DNA from: a bacterium
GTDB taxonomy: Bacteria; Patescibacteria; Paceibacteria; Moranbacterales; UBA1568
Length of the DNA: 64,000 bases
Reading direction: 5' to 3'
Assembly (NCBI GenBank): GCA_021821305.1
Contig: JAKACP010000001.1
Span: 124,001-188,000 of the forward strand
Below, piece after piece: positions 17,611 through 26,155 of the stretch (position 1 is the stretch's first letter; every line of letters starts with the position of its first letter). The notes beneath the pieces were generated by a model. The model saw only the letters and a program-made list of their open reading frames with translations, had not been told where the DNA came from and made no database searches. A program made the translations under genes and the position numbers.

Positions 17611-17638
17611 AAAAAATCCCCTTTTCGGGGATTTTTTT
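17611..17638. terminator. Bidirectional terminator after the PBP gene
   Basis: AAAAAATCCCC-TTTT-CGGGGATTTTTTT. It serves the rightward PBP gene and the leftward dciA-like gene. Confidence 0.9.
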
Positions 17639-17948
17639 AAATTTCTGACACCTTTATTTCCGAAACGATCTCTTCTCCGATTTCCTGATTTATCTTCATC
17701 CGGATCGACTCCCGATTGGTCCAGACTTCACCGACCCAGAGTGAATTCTGCGAGAAAAGAAAGAGTTTCCCGTCTTTCCAGAATTTCGGGGATATATTCT
17801 CCTTTCCTCGGATACCATACTGCGACAAGAGTATTTTTTCCGCGAGAAAGAATATCGTCTTTTCATCGAGATCCGTCTTCGTCGGATGCGTCTTCTTTTT
17901 TCCTGATGGGCCGCCACCTAAGGAAAGATAGTCGGAAAGTTTTTTCAT
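17637..17948 (-). CDS. DUF721/DciA-like protein
   Basis: 103 residues. The second half (KLFLFSQNSLWVGEVWTNRESIRMKINQEIGEEIV) has the pattern of DUF721 proteins: a strand, then S-x-W and a helix ending in a G-E-x-(I/V)-V segment. DciA is the ancestral loader of the replicative helicase DnaB. It is the last gene of the dnaA-dnaN operon here (32 bp after dnaN), which fits a replication role. The N-terminal half is Lys-rich and probably flexible. Similarity is by eye, so the call is moderate. Confidence 0.6.
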   Translation of the reverse strand: MKKLSDYLSLGGGPSGKKKTHPTKTDLDEKTIFFLAEKILLSQYGIRGKENISPKFWKDGKLFLFSQNSLWVGEVWTNRESIRMKINQEIGEEIVSEIKVSEI

Positions 17949-17980
17949 ATTCCTGAGAGCCTATCCTGATAGGGTCCTAA

Positions 17981-19138
17981 TTATTTTCTCACCGGCATCG
18001 CGATATAGAGGAAATTATCCTTTTCTCCGGCGGATTTATCGGAAGACCCTCCTTTCAGGGCGACAGGAGTGGAATTCGAGTTCGCAAAAAAGGTCACTTT
18101 CTCGGAATCAAGCACATTGAGACCGTCAAGGATATATCGGGGATTGAATATGATTTCAAGGAGATCATTACCGGCGACATCACAATGTAGGACAGTCTCA
18201 TTCTCACCCACATCCGCCGATTTCGATGATATCCGCATCTCACCCTTACTTGGTATGATAGCGACACTCATCTCGCCGTTCGTTTGTGAAGTGAATACGC
18301 CCGCCATACGGACCGCGCGGAGAAATTCCTCACGGGAAACCGTCGCCTCATAAGCATATGTCTTCGGAAGTATCTGCTTATAATCCGGATACTTCCCATT
18401 TATCACCCTTGAAACGATAGAAATACCGTCTATTTCGAAAAACACCTGGTTTTCCTCGAATGATACTTTCACGGATTCGGTTTCCGGAGAAATGACGCGC
18501 GCTATCTCTTGAAGCGGCAGCTGTGGGATGATAAAAGATTGGTTTTGTTCCGCGAAACTCGCATATTCGGGAGAAATATCCTTCTTCGGGACGGAAAGGA
18601 TGTATTCCGCAAGCCGGAAACTGTCCGTCGCGGCCATATGGATCTCATTGTCCACGAAAAGAAAATTCACACCAGTAAGCTCGATCCGACTCTCATTCAC
18701 GGAAACACAAGGGAGGAGTTCCTGAAGAGCGGTTTTAAGCTCTTGAGCAGGGAGAGTGAGGATATATTCCCCTTGCTTCTCCGGAATGATCGGGAAATCC
18801 TTCGGATCCAACCCTTTTATCTTCATGTTGTAGCCGCCGCTCTCGAGTGAAACGGTATTCCCGTCTATATCCATCGAAACCACATCTCCCGCAGGAAGGT
18901 TGTGTATGAAATTACTGACGATCTTCACGGGCACCGCTATCTCGCTTGTACCCTCGATCTTCGCGCTGACATACGCGGTGACACCTATCTCCAGGTTCGT
19001 CGCCGAAAGCTTCAAATTCCCATTGTCGTTCCGAAGGAGGAAATTACTCAATATGGGAAGCGTGGATTGTTTTCCTGATGCCCGCTCAAGGAATGAAAGT
19101 GCTCGGGCGATATTTTCCTGCGTGCAGACGATATGCAT
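17981..19138 (-). CDS. dnaN: DNA polymerase III sliding clamp, beta subunit
   Basis: 385 residues, normal length. N-terminus MHIVCTQENIARALSFLERASGKQSTLPIL is typical of DnaN domain I, and the C-terminus ends with the family hallmark YIAMPVRK. Forms the ring that tethers polymerase III to DNA. It is preceded by the likely origin and dnaA, and followed by a DciA-like gene. Confidence 0.97.
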   Translation of the reverse strand: MHIVCTQENIARALSFLERASGKQSTLPILSNFLLRNDNGNLKLSATNLEIGVTAYVSAKIEGTSEIAVPVKIVSNFIHNLPAGDVVSMDIDGNTVSLESGGYNMKIKGLDPKDFPIIPEKQGEYILTLPAQELKTALQELLPCVSVNESRIELTGVNFLFVDNEIHMAATDSFRLAEYILSVPKKDISPEYASFAEQNQSFIIPQLPLQEIARVISPETESVKVSFEENQVFFEIDGISIVSRVINGKYPDYKQILPKTYAYEATVSREEFLRAVRMAGVFTSQTNGEMSVAIIPSKGEMRISSKSADVGENETVLHCDVAGNDLLEIIFNPRYILDGLNVLDSEKVTFFANSNSTPVALKGGSSDKSAGEKDNFLYIAMPVRK

Positions 19139-19385
19139 AACTATAAGTTATAAGAAGAATTTATATAAAAATCATTACTCTTATTAGTGCTGTGAAGATG
19201 TGGATAACCCGCTGACTCCGCCCTACCAAGCTTTTTTCATCGATCATCCTTCGGTATCCGTTTATACAATATGTCGTGTTTTTTAGGAAAAAATGAACTA
19301 TCCGTTTCCTTGTGATTTTTTATGAACATATATTTCCCATATGATACAGGGATATACGGAGGTTATACAACGTTTATCCACCATA
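19139..19385. other. Candidate origin of replication (oriC) between dnaA and dnaN
   Basis: A 235-bp gap rich in A+T (19139-19190 is nearly all A/T). It contains one perfect DnaA box TGTGGATAA near 19199 and close variants TTATACAAT (about 19263), TTATACAAC (about 19363) and TTATCCACC (about 19374, over the dnaA end). A further GGTGGATAA lies upstream of dnaA near 20938, so a bipartite origin is possible. Location is typical; function is inferred. Confidence 0.6.
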
Positions 19386-20819
19386 TGATTGGTAGAGCTC
19401 CGTTTTTATCGCGGAGAGTTCACCTTTCAATCGAAGATTCTTTTCTATATCTTTTCCTATTTTTTCAAATGCATGAAGTGCGGTCGTATGATCCCTTCCA
19501 CCGAAAAACTCCCCTATGGAAGAAAATGACATATTGAGTTCGCTTCGGAAAAGGTGCATCGCGACCTGTCTTGGGTGTGATATACCTTTTTTTCGGCCTT
19601 TCTTGATAAGGTCTTCCTCGGTGACATCGTAGTGTTTCGTGATGGCGTCGATGATATCCTTCGTTTGGATATTCTTTTTCCCCTGCACGATGAGTTGGGA
19701 GAGGATTTTTTCGACTATGGATGTCGATGGTTGTACTTTATAGAATTCGGAATACGCGATGACACGGTTCAGCGCTCCTTCAAGCTCCCGTATGTTCTGG
19801 GTGATGTTTTCAGCTATGAACCGTATCGAATCATCATCGAGCGGAATCGATTTTTCCACCACTTTTTTCTTCAGGATAGCCATCCGTGTCTCAAGATTCG
19901 GTTGGCTTATATCGACGATCATACCGCCTTCAAAGCGGGATCTGAGGCGATCCTCGAGCGTCGGTATCGATTTCGGCGGTCGATCGCTTGATATGACGAT
20001 CTGTTTGTTGATCTGGTAGAGGGCGTTGAAAATATGAAAAAACTCATTCTGCGTCTTTTCACGCCCTGAGAGGAATTGGACATCATCGATGATGAGGAGA
20101 TCTATCTGCTGGTAGTATTCCTTGAATTTGTCGATTTTTTGGTTCCGTATCGACTCGACCAGCTCGCTCGTGAACCGCTCGGAAGTGATATATTTTATGA
20201 TCTTTTCCGGATGATTTGCCTTTACTTCGTTCCCAAGCGATTGGAGAAGGTGTGTTTTTCCGAGGCCGACGCCCCCATAGATGAACAAAGGGTTATATGC
20301 GCCCCCGAGATTCTGTGAAACCGAAAAACACGCGGCTCTCGCGAGTTCATTGTTTTCCGCGACGACGAAATCGTCGAATGTGTACCGCGGGTTCAGGTTC
20401 GATTCGTGGTAGAGGGCTGTTGTTTGGCGCTGTGGGACGGAATGTGACGGATGACCTGCTTGGGGTGGAGAGTTGGGATTCTCACTTGTGTGATCGGAAA
20501 TCGACTGCGTTCGTTGTACCGCGTCTATCGATTTCATCGGCGTCATCATCGGTTGCTGTTGTGGTCCTGAGATAAAGCATTTTATTCCATTGATCCGCTC
20601 ATCAAACCCGCGAAGCGATCTGAGGATCTCAAGATTATACTTGTTTTCAAGCCATTCTTTCGCAAAGCCGTTCGGGACGCTGATGGTGACCAAGCCGTTT
20701 TCATTGGAAAGAATGGAGGTGTTCCGGAACCATGTGACGAAATTCGCCTTCGAAATGGAAAGCTCGACCTGTCCCAAAACCCCCTTCCAAAGCTCTTCGT
20801 TCGTCATAACTTTTTCCAT
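19374..20819 (-). CDS. dnaA: Chromosomal replication initiator DnaA
   Basis: 481 residues. Domain I (1-90, LWKGVLGQVELSISKANFVTWF), a Gln/Pro-rich linker (about 88-135), the AAA+ domain with Walker A GGVGLGKT at 182-189, Walker B LLIIDDVQFL, and domain IV with the DNA-binding signature GGRDHTTALHAFEKI. Binds DnaA boxes and opens the origin. An extended -10 promoter lies 71 bp upstream. Leftward, opposite to rpmH. Confidence 0.98.
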   Translation of the reverse strand: MEKVMTNEELWKGVLGQVELSISKANFVTWFRNTSILSNENGLVTISVPNGFAKEWLENKYNLEILRSLRGFDERINGIKCFISGPQQQPMMTPMKSIDAVQRTQSISDHTSENPNSPPQAGHPSHSVPQRQTTALYHESNLNPRYTFDDFVVAENNELARAACFSVSQNLGGAYNPLFIYGGVGLGKTHLLQSLGNEVKANHPEKIIKYITSERFTSELVESIRNQKIDKFKEYYQQIDLLIIDDVQFLSGREKTQNEFFHIFNALYQINKQIVISSDRPPKSIPTLEDRLRSRFEGGMIVDISQPNLETRMAILKKKVVEKSIPLDDDSIRFIAENITQNIRELEGALNRVIAYSEFYKVQPSTSIVEKILSQLIVQGKKNIQTKDIIDAITKHYDVTEEDLIKKGRKKGISHPRQVAMHLFRSELNMSFSSIGEFFGGRDHTTALHAFEKIGKDIEKNLRLKGELSAIKTELYQSYGG

Positions 20820-20889
20820 AAACCGGGCGTCATAGCCTATGATCGACGAATCCCTACACCCTTACGCCATCCTCGGAAAGGTGAAAAGA

Positions 20890-20898
20890 AGTATATCA
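20890..20898 (-). promoter_or_regulatory. Extended -10 promoter element for dnaA
   Basis: Minus strand TGATATACT (TG-n-TATACT); no good -35 is visible at 17 bp. Confidence 0.4.
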
Positions 20899-20974
20899 TG
20901 TTTCCGTTTTTTGGTCGCCATCCTATGTGAATAATCGGTGGATAAATCAAGAATATGGGGTAATTATCGCATGG

Positions 20975-21003
20975 TTGACTTCTTCGCGGCATCCTGGTAT
21001 CCT
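20975..21003 (+). promoter_or_regulatory. Promoter of rpmH
   Basis: TTGACT, a 17-bp spacer, then TATCCT, about 45 bp before the rpmH ATG and divergent from dnaA. Confidence 0.65.
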
Positions 21004-21047
21004 TCTTTTATGTCGAACCGACGTTTTTTTAGGTTTTTCTCAAAAAT

Positions 21048-21182
21048 ATGAAGCGTACGTACCAACCGAAGAAGCTCCGCCGAGCCAAAAGACACGGATT
21101 CTTGGAGCGGATGAACACCGCGGGGGGGCAGAAAGTCATCAAAAGCAGGAGAACTCAGGGGCGAAAAAAGCTTTCCGTTTAG
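21048..21182 (+). CDS. rpmH: Ribosomal protein bL34
   Basis: 44 residues, highly basic. MKRTYQPKKLRRAKRHGFL...TAGGQKVIKSRRTQGRK is the universal bL34 pattern. Start of the standard rpmH-rnpA-yidC-jag block on the far side of dnaA. Confidence 0.98.
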   Translation: MKRTYQPKKLRRAKRHGFLERMNTAGGQKVIKSRRTQGRKKLSV

Positions 21183-21196
21183 AGCTTGTTCAATAT
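21181..21196. repeat. Solo end of the AGAGCCTG-type element at the rnpA start
   Basis: AGAGCTTGTTCAATAT is identical over 16 bases to the right terminal repeat (reversed) of the element at 8331-8516. It begins within the rpmH stop codon and ends exactly at the rnpA ATG. Either a remnant or a solo insertion. Confidence 0.55.
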
Positions 21197-21544
21197 ATGC
21201 TTCCGAAATCGCTCCGCTTGAAAAATTCGGAACTCTTTCAAAAGGCTTTTCGTTTCGGAAAGCCCTTTTTCTTTGGAAATATGGGGTGTAAGGTCATATT
21301 TTCCCAAGATATGGGGAAAAAAGTAGGATTTTCCCTTTCGAAAAAGATTTTTCCTCGTGCCGTCGACCGAAATCGGGCCAAAAGGGCTCTGTCGGATGCC
21401 GCGGCATTTTTTTGGGATGATATACCCCAAGGTGTTTTCGTGGTATTCTTCCTTCGTGCCCATGAAGGATTCCTCGGGAAAGAGATCGTGATGAAGGACT
21501 TTTCCGGCCTGATTTCGAAGGTAAATGCCTCTAAACCCAAATGA
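21197..21544 (+). CDS. rnpA: Ribonuclease P protein component
   Basis: 115 residues, basic. LPKSLRLKNSELFQKAFRFGK at the N-terminus and the RNR-type signature AVDRNRAKRALSDA are family hallmarks. Works with RNase P RNA in 5' processing of tRNA. The ATG at 21197 fits the family N-terminus; longer in-frame extension would overlap rpmH. The stop overlaps the yidC start (ATGA). Confidence 0.93.
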   Translation: MLPKSLRLKNSELFQKAFRFGKPFFFGNMGCKVIFSQDMGKKVGFSLSKKIFPRAVDRNRAKRALSDAAAFFWDDIPQGVFVVFFLRAHEGFLGKEIVMKDFSGLISKVNASKPK

Positions 21545-22284
21545 ATATGATGCAGATATACGATGCGATAGTCTATGAGCCGCTTTACAACAGTATCGTT
21601 TTCTTCGCTGACCTCTTTCCGGGCGCGAATTTCGGCCTCGCCATCATCGCGACGACGATCCTTATAAAATTCCTTTTTCTGTCGCTTTCGAAAAAACAGA
21701 TCGAAACACAGAAAAAAATGCAGGAAATACAGCCGAAATTGAAGGAAATACAGCAGAAATACAAGAATGACAAGGAGCGGCAGGCGAAGGAACTGATGGA
21801 GTTCTACCGCACCAACAAGGTGAATCCGTTTTCCGGCTGTCTCCCGCTTCTCGTGCAGATATTCTTCCTGATCACCATATATCAGATCATCATGAAGATC
21901 TCGGCCACGGGATTTTCAATAGATTCGTCCCTGCTTTACCCGTTCGTTTCCAATCCGGGGACCCTCTCGCATACCTTCTTCGGCATAGCGGATCTCGCTG
22001 TCCCGAGCGCTCTTTTTGCCATTCTCGCCGCTGTCGGCCAGTATTTCCAGATGAAGATGCTTATAAAGATGCAGCCGGAAAAACCGAAGGATGCGAAAAA
22101 AGATACGGATGAACCGGATTTCGCGACCATCATGAACAAACAGATGCTTTATATCGGTCCGGCGCTTACGCTTTGGATCGGGTTCACCTTTCCAGCCGGA
22201 CTTTCCTTGTATTGGCTTGTTTCCACGATTTTTGCGATCATACAACAGCAGTTCATCCTGAAGAAGAAGGAAGTTAATCCCTAA
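21541..22284 (+). CDS. yidC: Membrane protein insertase YidC/Oxa1
   Basis: 247 residues, the short form without the large periplasmic domain. Predicted helices at about 30-52, 98-122, 137-165 and 200-235, with the conserved cytoplasmic loop rich in Lys and Gln (KKMQEIQPKLKEIQQKYKNDKERQ) and NPFSGCLPLLVQIFF. Inserts membrane proteins with or without SecYEG. Confidence 0.95.
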   Translation: MNMMQIYDAIVYEPLYNSIVFFADLFPGANFGLAIIATTILIKFLFLSLSKKQIETQKKMQEIQPKLKEIQQKYKNDKERQAKELMEFYRTNKVNPFSGCLPLLVQIFFLITIYQIIMKISATGFSIDSSLLYPFVSNPGTLSHTFFGIADLAVPSALFAILAAVGQYFQMKMLIKMQPEKPKDAKKDTDEPDFATIMNKQMLYIGPALTLWIGFTFPAGLSLYWLVSTIFAIIQQQFILKKKEVNP

Positions 22285-22294
22285 GATCGCACCT

Positions 22295-22783
22295 ATGGGA
22301 GAAAAAAATTTCCAATCCGTCGTCATGGAAACATTGGAGGATGTTCTCGCAAAAATCGGGGTAGAGGATGCGAACATATCGATCCGGTCTGGACGAAGCG
22401 GGTTGAACGAGGCTTTCATCTGCGCGGTTTCGGTCAATAGGGATGATTCGAAGCTGCTTATCGGACAGCATGGAGCGACGCTTTCCGCCCTGCAACACCT
22501 CACCCAGGTGCTTGCGAAGCAGAAATCATCCGAATACGAGGGATTCTCGGTGGATATCAACGAATACTGGAAGGGAAAGCAATCCCTTCTCGAACGTGAT
22601 GCGGAAGAGGCCGCTCACAAAGTGATCGCATCCGGACGACCGGTGCACCTGCGGCCCATGCTTTCCTATGAACGAAAAATCATCCACCTGACGCTTTCCA
22701 AGAACGACAAGGTGGAAACCGAAAGTCTCGGTAAGGGTGAGGAGCGGAAGGTCGTCGTGAAGCCGGCCGCACTCCTTTCCTGA
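22295..22783 (+). CDS. jag: KH/R3H RNA-binding protein Jag (KhpB)
   Basis: 162 residues. KH domain with LLIGQHGATLSALQHL (GxxG-type loop) and an R3H domain with RPMLSYERKIIHLTL near residue 118-135. The usual N-terminal Jag domain is very short. Neighbour of yidC as in most bacteria. Terminator follows. Confidence 0.93.
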   Translation: MGEKNFQSVVMETLEDVLAKIGVEDANISIRSGRSGLNEAFICAVSVNRDDSKLLIGQHGATLSALQHLTQVLAKQKSSEYEGFSVDINEYWKGKQSLLERDAEEAAHKVIASGRPVHLRPMLSYERKIIHLTLSKNDKVETESLGKGEERKVVVKPAALLS

Positions 22784-22813
22784 AGTACGAATGTTTTGCC
22801 AGGAAAATGAAAT

Positions 22814-22840
22814 ATCCATCCGAACAGGGATGGATTTTCC
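22814..22840 (+). terminator. Terminator after jag
   Basis: ATCCATC-loop-GATGGAT hairpin followed by TTTTCCTTTG. Confidence 0.7.
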
Positions 22841-22845
22841 TTTGT

Positions 22846-22874
22846 TTGCCTTTTCCTTCCTCAAAACGTACAAT
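22846..22874 (+). promoter_or_regulatory. Promoter of the polysaccharide operon
   Basis: TTGCCT, a 17-bp spacer, then TACAAT, 26 bp before the flippase ATG. Confidence 0.6.
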
Positions 22875-22900
22875 GGGAGGGTACTATTTCGGAAAAGTCT

Positions 22901-24355
22901 ATGGCGATTGCCAGAAAAATCGCGTACAACATCGTCTTCAATTCCTTTTTGAAGGTGCTTACGACGGTCGCGCTCTCACTCCTCTCCATCCGGCTTATCA
23001 CGGGATATCTCGGCAAGGAGGGCTTCGGAGACTACACCACCATTCTCGCTTTCTTCGCCTTCTTTTCCGCGATCGCGGATCTCGGTATCAGCGCCGTCAC
23101 CGTAAGGGAGATTTCCCGGGAGGGATCCGATGAAGAGGATATCCTGAGCCGGGTCGTTTCGCTCCGTATATTCTCCTCTCTCGCGCTTTTCCTGCTCGTC
23201 CCCGTCATCCTTTTCTTCTTCGCATACCCGTTCTCGGTCAAGCTCGGTATTTGGATCACCTCGGGCGCGGTCATATTTTCCTCGTTTTCCCTTTTCTTAA
23301 ACGGTATTTTCCAGAAAAACATAGCCATGGACCGTGTCGCCATGGTCGAGTTCTTCGGGAAGCTCGCGCAGGTCGGCGCCGTTTTCGCGGTCGTTTCATT
23401 CGATCTCGGCTTTCTCGCGATCGTGTCGACCCTGGTCATTTCGCTCATATTCAACGCGACCCTCGCCTTCGTTCTGAGCCGAAAATATGTCAGGTTCGCC
23501 TTTATCGTCGACGTGGCGTACTGGAAGAAATTCCTCCACGAGTCGCTTCCGCTCGGCGGGAGCGCACTCATAACCTTCTTTTACTTCAAATTGGACGCCA
23601 TACTCCTCTCCATTCTCCAAGGGAGCGCCGCGGTCGGTATCTATGGCGTGGCGTACAAGGTCATGGAGAACCTGACGTTCTTCCCAGCCATGCTCGCCGG
23701 GCTCATCCTCCCCCTCCTCGCGAGGTCCGTCTTTACGGACAAGGAAAAATTCCGTGATATCGCGGACACCACGTTCCGCGTGTTCCTCATCGTCGTCGTA
23801 CCGATCATCATCGGGGGGATTTTCTTCTCATCGGATATCATAAGCATCGTGAGCGGATCCGGATTCGAGGAATCGGTCGTCGTGCTCGAGCTCCTACTTC
23901 TCTCGCTCGGATTCATCTTTTTCGGCCACTATTTCAACATGATGCTCATCGTGGGGAACCTTCAGAAAAAACTCATGAAGACGCTCCTGTTCGTGGCCAT
24001 CCTCAATATCTCCATGAACCTCTTCCTCATACCGAAATATTCCTATCTCGGAGCGGCGATCGCATCGGTCCTGACCGAGTTCTCGGTCGTCACGCTCACT
24101 GGCTTTCTCGTCTACAAGTTCCTCGACTACAAGCCGTCCTTCGGGAAGATATGGCGGGTATTCCTCGCCGGCCTTTCCATGGCGGCTTTCCTCTACGAGT
24201 TTCATGGGGCGCTCCCGTTCATCGTCGCGGGATTCCTTTCCGTCTTGGTGTACCTTTTCGCTCTCTGGGCGGTACGCGCGGTGACCAGTCAGGAAATAAC
24301 CGAGCTTTTTTCGAAGAAACCGACCGTGTTCGTCCCGCAGGAGGAGATAGTGTAG
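22901..24355 (+). CDS. Polysaccharide flippase (Wzx/RfbX-type)
   Basis: 484 residues with 12-14 hydrophobic helices. The N-terminus (KIAYNIVFNSFLKVLTTVALSLLSIRLI...YLGKEGFGDYTTILAF) and the DLGISAVTVREISR segment match the Polysacc_synt/O-antigen flippase family of the MOP superfamily. Likely exports lipid-linked glycan units for the enzymes encoded downstream. First gene of a five-gene operon. Confidence 0.9.
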   Translation: MAIARKIAYNIVFNSFLKVLTTVALSLLSIRLITGYLGKEGFGDYTTILAFFAFFSAIADLGISAVTVREISREGSDEEDILSRVVSLRIFSSLALFLLVPVILFFFAYPFSVKLGIWITSGAVIFSSFSLFLNGIFQKNIAMDRVAMVEFFGKLAQVGAVFAVVSFDLGFLAIVSTLVISLIFNATLAFVLSRKYVRFAFIVDVAYWKKFLHESLPLGGSALITFFYFKLDAILLSILQGSAAVGIYGVAYKVMENLTFFPAMLAGLILPLLARSVFTDKEKFRDIADTTFRVFLIVVVPIIIGGIFFSSDIISIVSGSGFEESVVVLELLLLSLGFIFFGHYFNMMLIVGNLQKKLMKTLLFVAILNISMNLFLIPKYSYLGAAIASVLTEFSVVTLTGFLVYKFLDYKPSFGKIWRVFLAGLSMAAFLYEFHGALPFIVAGFLSVLVYLFALWAVRAVTSQEITELFSKKPTVFVPQEEIV

Positions 24356-24453
24356 AAAGCTTTTTGCCCCGGTATTCGACAATGGCAGCGTGATGGATGC
24401 CGCCACCCACCGTATCCCGGCTTCCGGGATATCTCCCGGTAAAGAATCACGGT

Positions 24454-25320
24454 ATGAGACAGCAACCGAAAATTTTCGTCGTCATCCTGAATTGGAACGG
24501 GAAAGAGGTCCTTTTGGATTGTCTCCGCTCCATTTTCTCCCTCGACTACGGGAACTTCGAGGTCGTCGTCGTGGACAACGCCTCCCGCGACGGGTCGCTC
24601 GAATCGGCCCGATCCTCTTTCGGGCGGGCGCACTTCATCGTGAACGAAGCCAACAACGGGTTTGCCGCCGGTATGAATATCGGCATCAAATTCGCTCTTT
24701 CGAAAGGAGCACAGTACGTCTGGGTGCTCAATAACGACACCGTCTGCGGCCGGGAATCGCTTCGCGAACTTCTTTCCGCCGCCGAACAGGAAGAAAAATG
24801 CGCGATTTTCAGTCCGCTCATACTGACTCCTTCCGGGAAAGCCTGGTTTTCCGCGGGGAAGATTGATTTCCTACGGATGAGAGCCTATCACGCGGACCCG
24901 GAGGTATCGACCCGCGAGAGCGAGCCGTATGAGAGCGGATACCTTTCCGGCTGCGCGATGTTTTTTTTGGGATCAACGATCAAAAAAATCGGATTTTTCG
25001 ATGAAAAATACTTCCTGTACTATGAAGATGCCGATCTTTCCGTCCGGGCCAAGAAGGCCGGTTGCCGGCTGCTCATGGTCCCGAAGTCGGTGATCGTACA
25101 CGCCGAACAGAGCGGGCGCAATCCGGAAAAGACATACTGGCTGGTCCGTTCCGGCCTGCGGTTTTTCGCGCTCCATACCCCTGCGGTTCTTCGACCCTGG
25201 ATGACGCTTTACATTCTGCTGAGAAAGGTGAAGAATGGTATGGATAAGAGCAAAGGGAAGGAGGAGGCCTTTCTCGTTTCTCGGGCCTATGAAGATTACC
25301 GAAAATCAGAAAAATCCTGA
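24454..25320 (+). CDS. GT2-family glycosyltransferase (rhamnosyltransferase-like)
   Basis: 288 residues. GT-A fold: VVILNWNGKE at the N-terminus, VVVDNASRDGS, NNGFAAGMNIGI, the metal-site region VWVLNNDTV, and YYEDADLSVRAKKAG. Such WbbL-like enzymes transfer sugars such as rhamnose to lipid-linked intermediates at the cytoplasmic membrane face. The start at 24454 is chosen for the strand following it; the in-frame ATG at 24397 would add residues from a hairpin region. Confidence 0.9.
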   Translation: MRQQPKIFVVILNWNGKEVLLDCLRSIFSLDYGNFEVVVVDNASRDGSLESARSSFGRAHFIVNEANNGFAAGMNIGIKFALSKGAQYVWVLNNDTVCGRESLRELLSAAEQEEKCAIFSPLILTPSGKAWFSAGKIDFLRMRAYHADPEVSTRESEPYESGYLSGCAMFFLGSTIKKIGFFDEKYFLYYEDADLSVRAKKAGCRLLMVPKSVIVHAEQSGRNPEKTYWLVRSGLRFFALHTPAVLRPWMTLYILLRKVKNGMDKSKGKEEAFLVSRAYEDYRKSEKS

Positions 25321-26155
25321 ATTTTCCCTCATATACGTCAATTTCAGAAGCGCCGACTTGCTCGCCGAGTCGCTCGGGTCGCTTCGAAGGAACGGGGTTT
25401 TGGGCGAGGATGTCGAGGTCATTCTCGTGAATAATGACCGGGAAGAAGAGGAAAAACTCCGGTACGTGGCGGCGAAGTTTTCCTGCACATCGCTGTCATT
25501 TCAGGAAAACCGCGGTTTCGGCTGGGCTGTGAATCAGGCGGCCGGAAAGGCGCGCGGGAAATACATCGGCTGTATCAATCCGGATACGGAGTTCCTCGGA
25601 GGCTCCCTTTCCCCGATAGCGGGTCTTTTCGAAAAATATCAGAAAATCGGCATCATCGGTGCGAAAATAGTCGGTCCGGATGGGGCTCCGGAGAAGTGGA
25701 GTGCCGGGAAGAAACTTTCGCTGTGGCAGATCATACGGAACAACACCGGGTTTCCTTCGGGTCGGCGATTGTGGATGAGCCAAAAGAATCGCTCGGTCGG
25801 ATGGGTGAGCGGAGCCGCTCTTTTCATCAGGAAAGAACTTTTCGATCGGCTGTCCGGGTTCGATGAGCGGTTCTTCCTCTATTTCGAGGATGTGGATCTC
25901 TGCTATCGGGCCAAGCAAGAGGGTTTCCTCGTCGCCTTCTGCCCAAAAATCTCTTTTCTTCATAAAGGCGGCATGAGCCATGAATCGAAGCGATCGCAAA
26001 AGGAGTTGTTCTACGATTCCCAAAGGAAATATTTCGAGAAGCATCGTCCGAAGTGGGAACGCCTTTTGTTGGAAGGGGCCCGGAAAACGTTGAAATCCGG
26101 GTACTCCGGGGAACCGGACGGGAAGTCGCCCATCATACTCCCCCACACATCATGA
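25289..26155 (+). CDS. Second GT2-family glycosyltransferase
   Basis: 288 residues, similar layout to its neighbour: FSLIYVNFRSADLL, NNDREEEE, NRGFGWAVNQA, the INPDTEF metal-site region, GAALFIRKELFDRLSGFDERFFLYFEDVDLCYRAKQEG. It overlaps the previous gene by 32 bp and the next by ATGA. Probably adds the next sugar of the surface glycan. Confidence 0.9.
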   Translation: MKITENQKNPEFSLIYVNFRSADLLAESLGSLRRNGVLGEDVEVILVNNDREEEEKLRYVAAKFSCTSLSFQENRGFGWAVNQAAGKARGKYIGCINPDTEFLGGSLSPIAGLFEKYQKIGIIGAKIVGPDGAPEKWSAGKKLSLWQIIRNNTGFPSGRRLWMSQKNRSVGWVSGAALFIRKELFDRLSGFDERFFLYFEDVDLCYRAKQEGFLVAFCPKISFLHKGGMSHESKRSQKELFYDSQRKYFEKHRPKWERLLLEGARKTLKSGYSGEPDGKSPIILPHTS

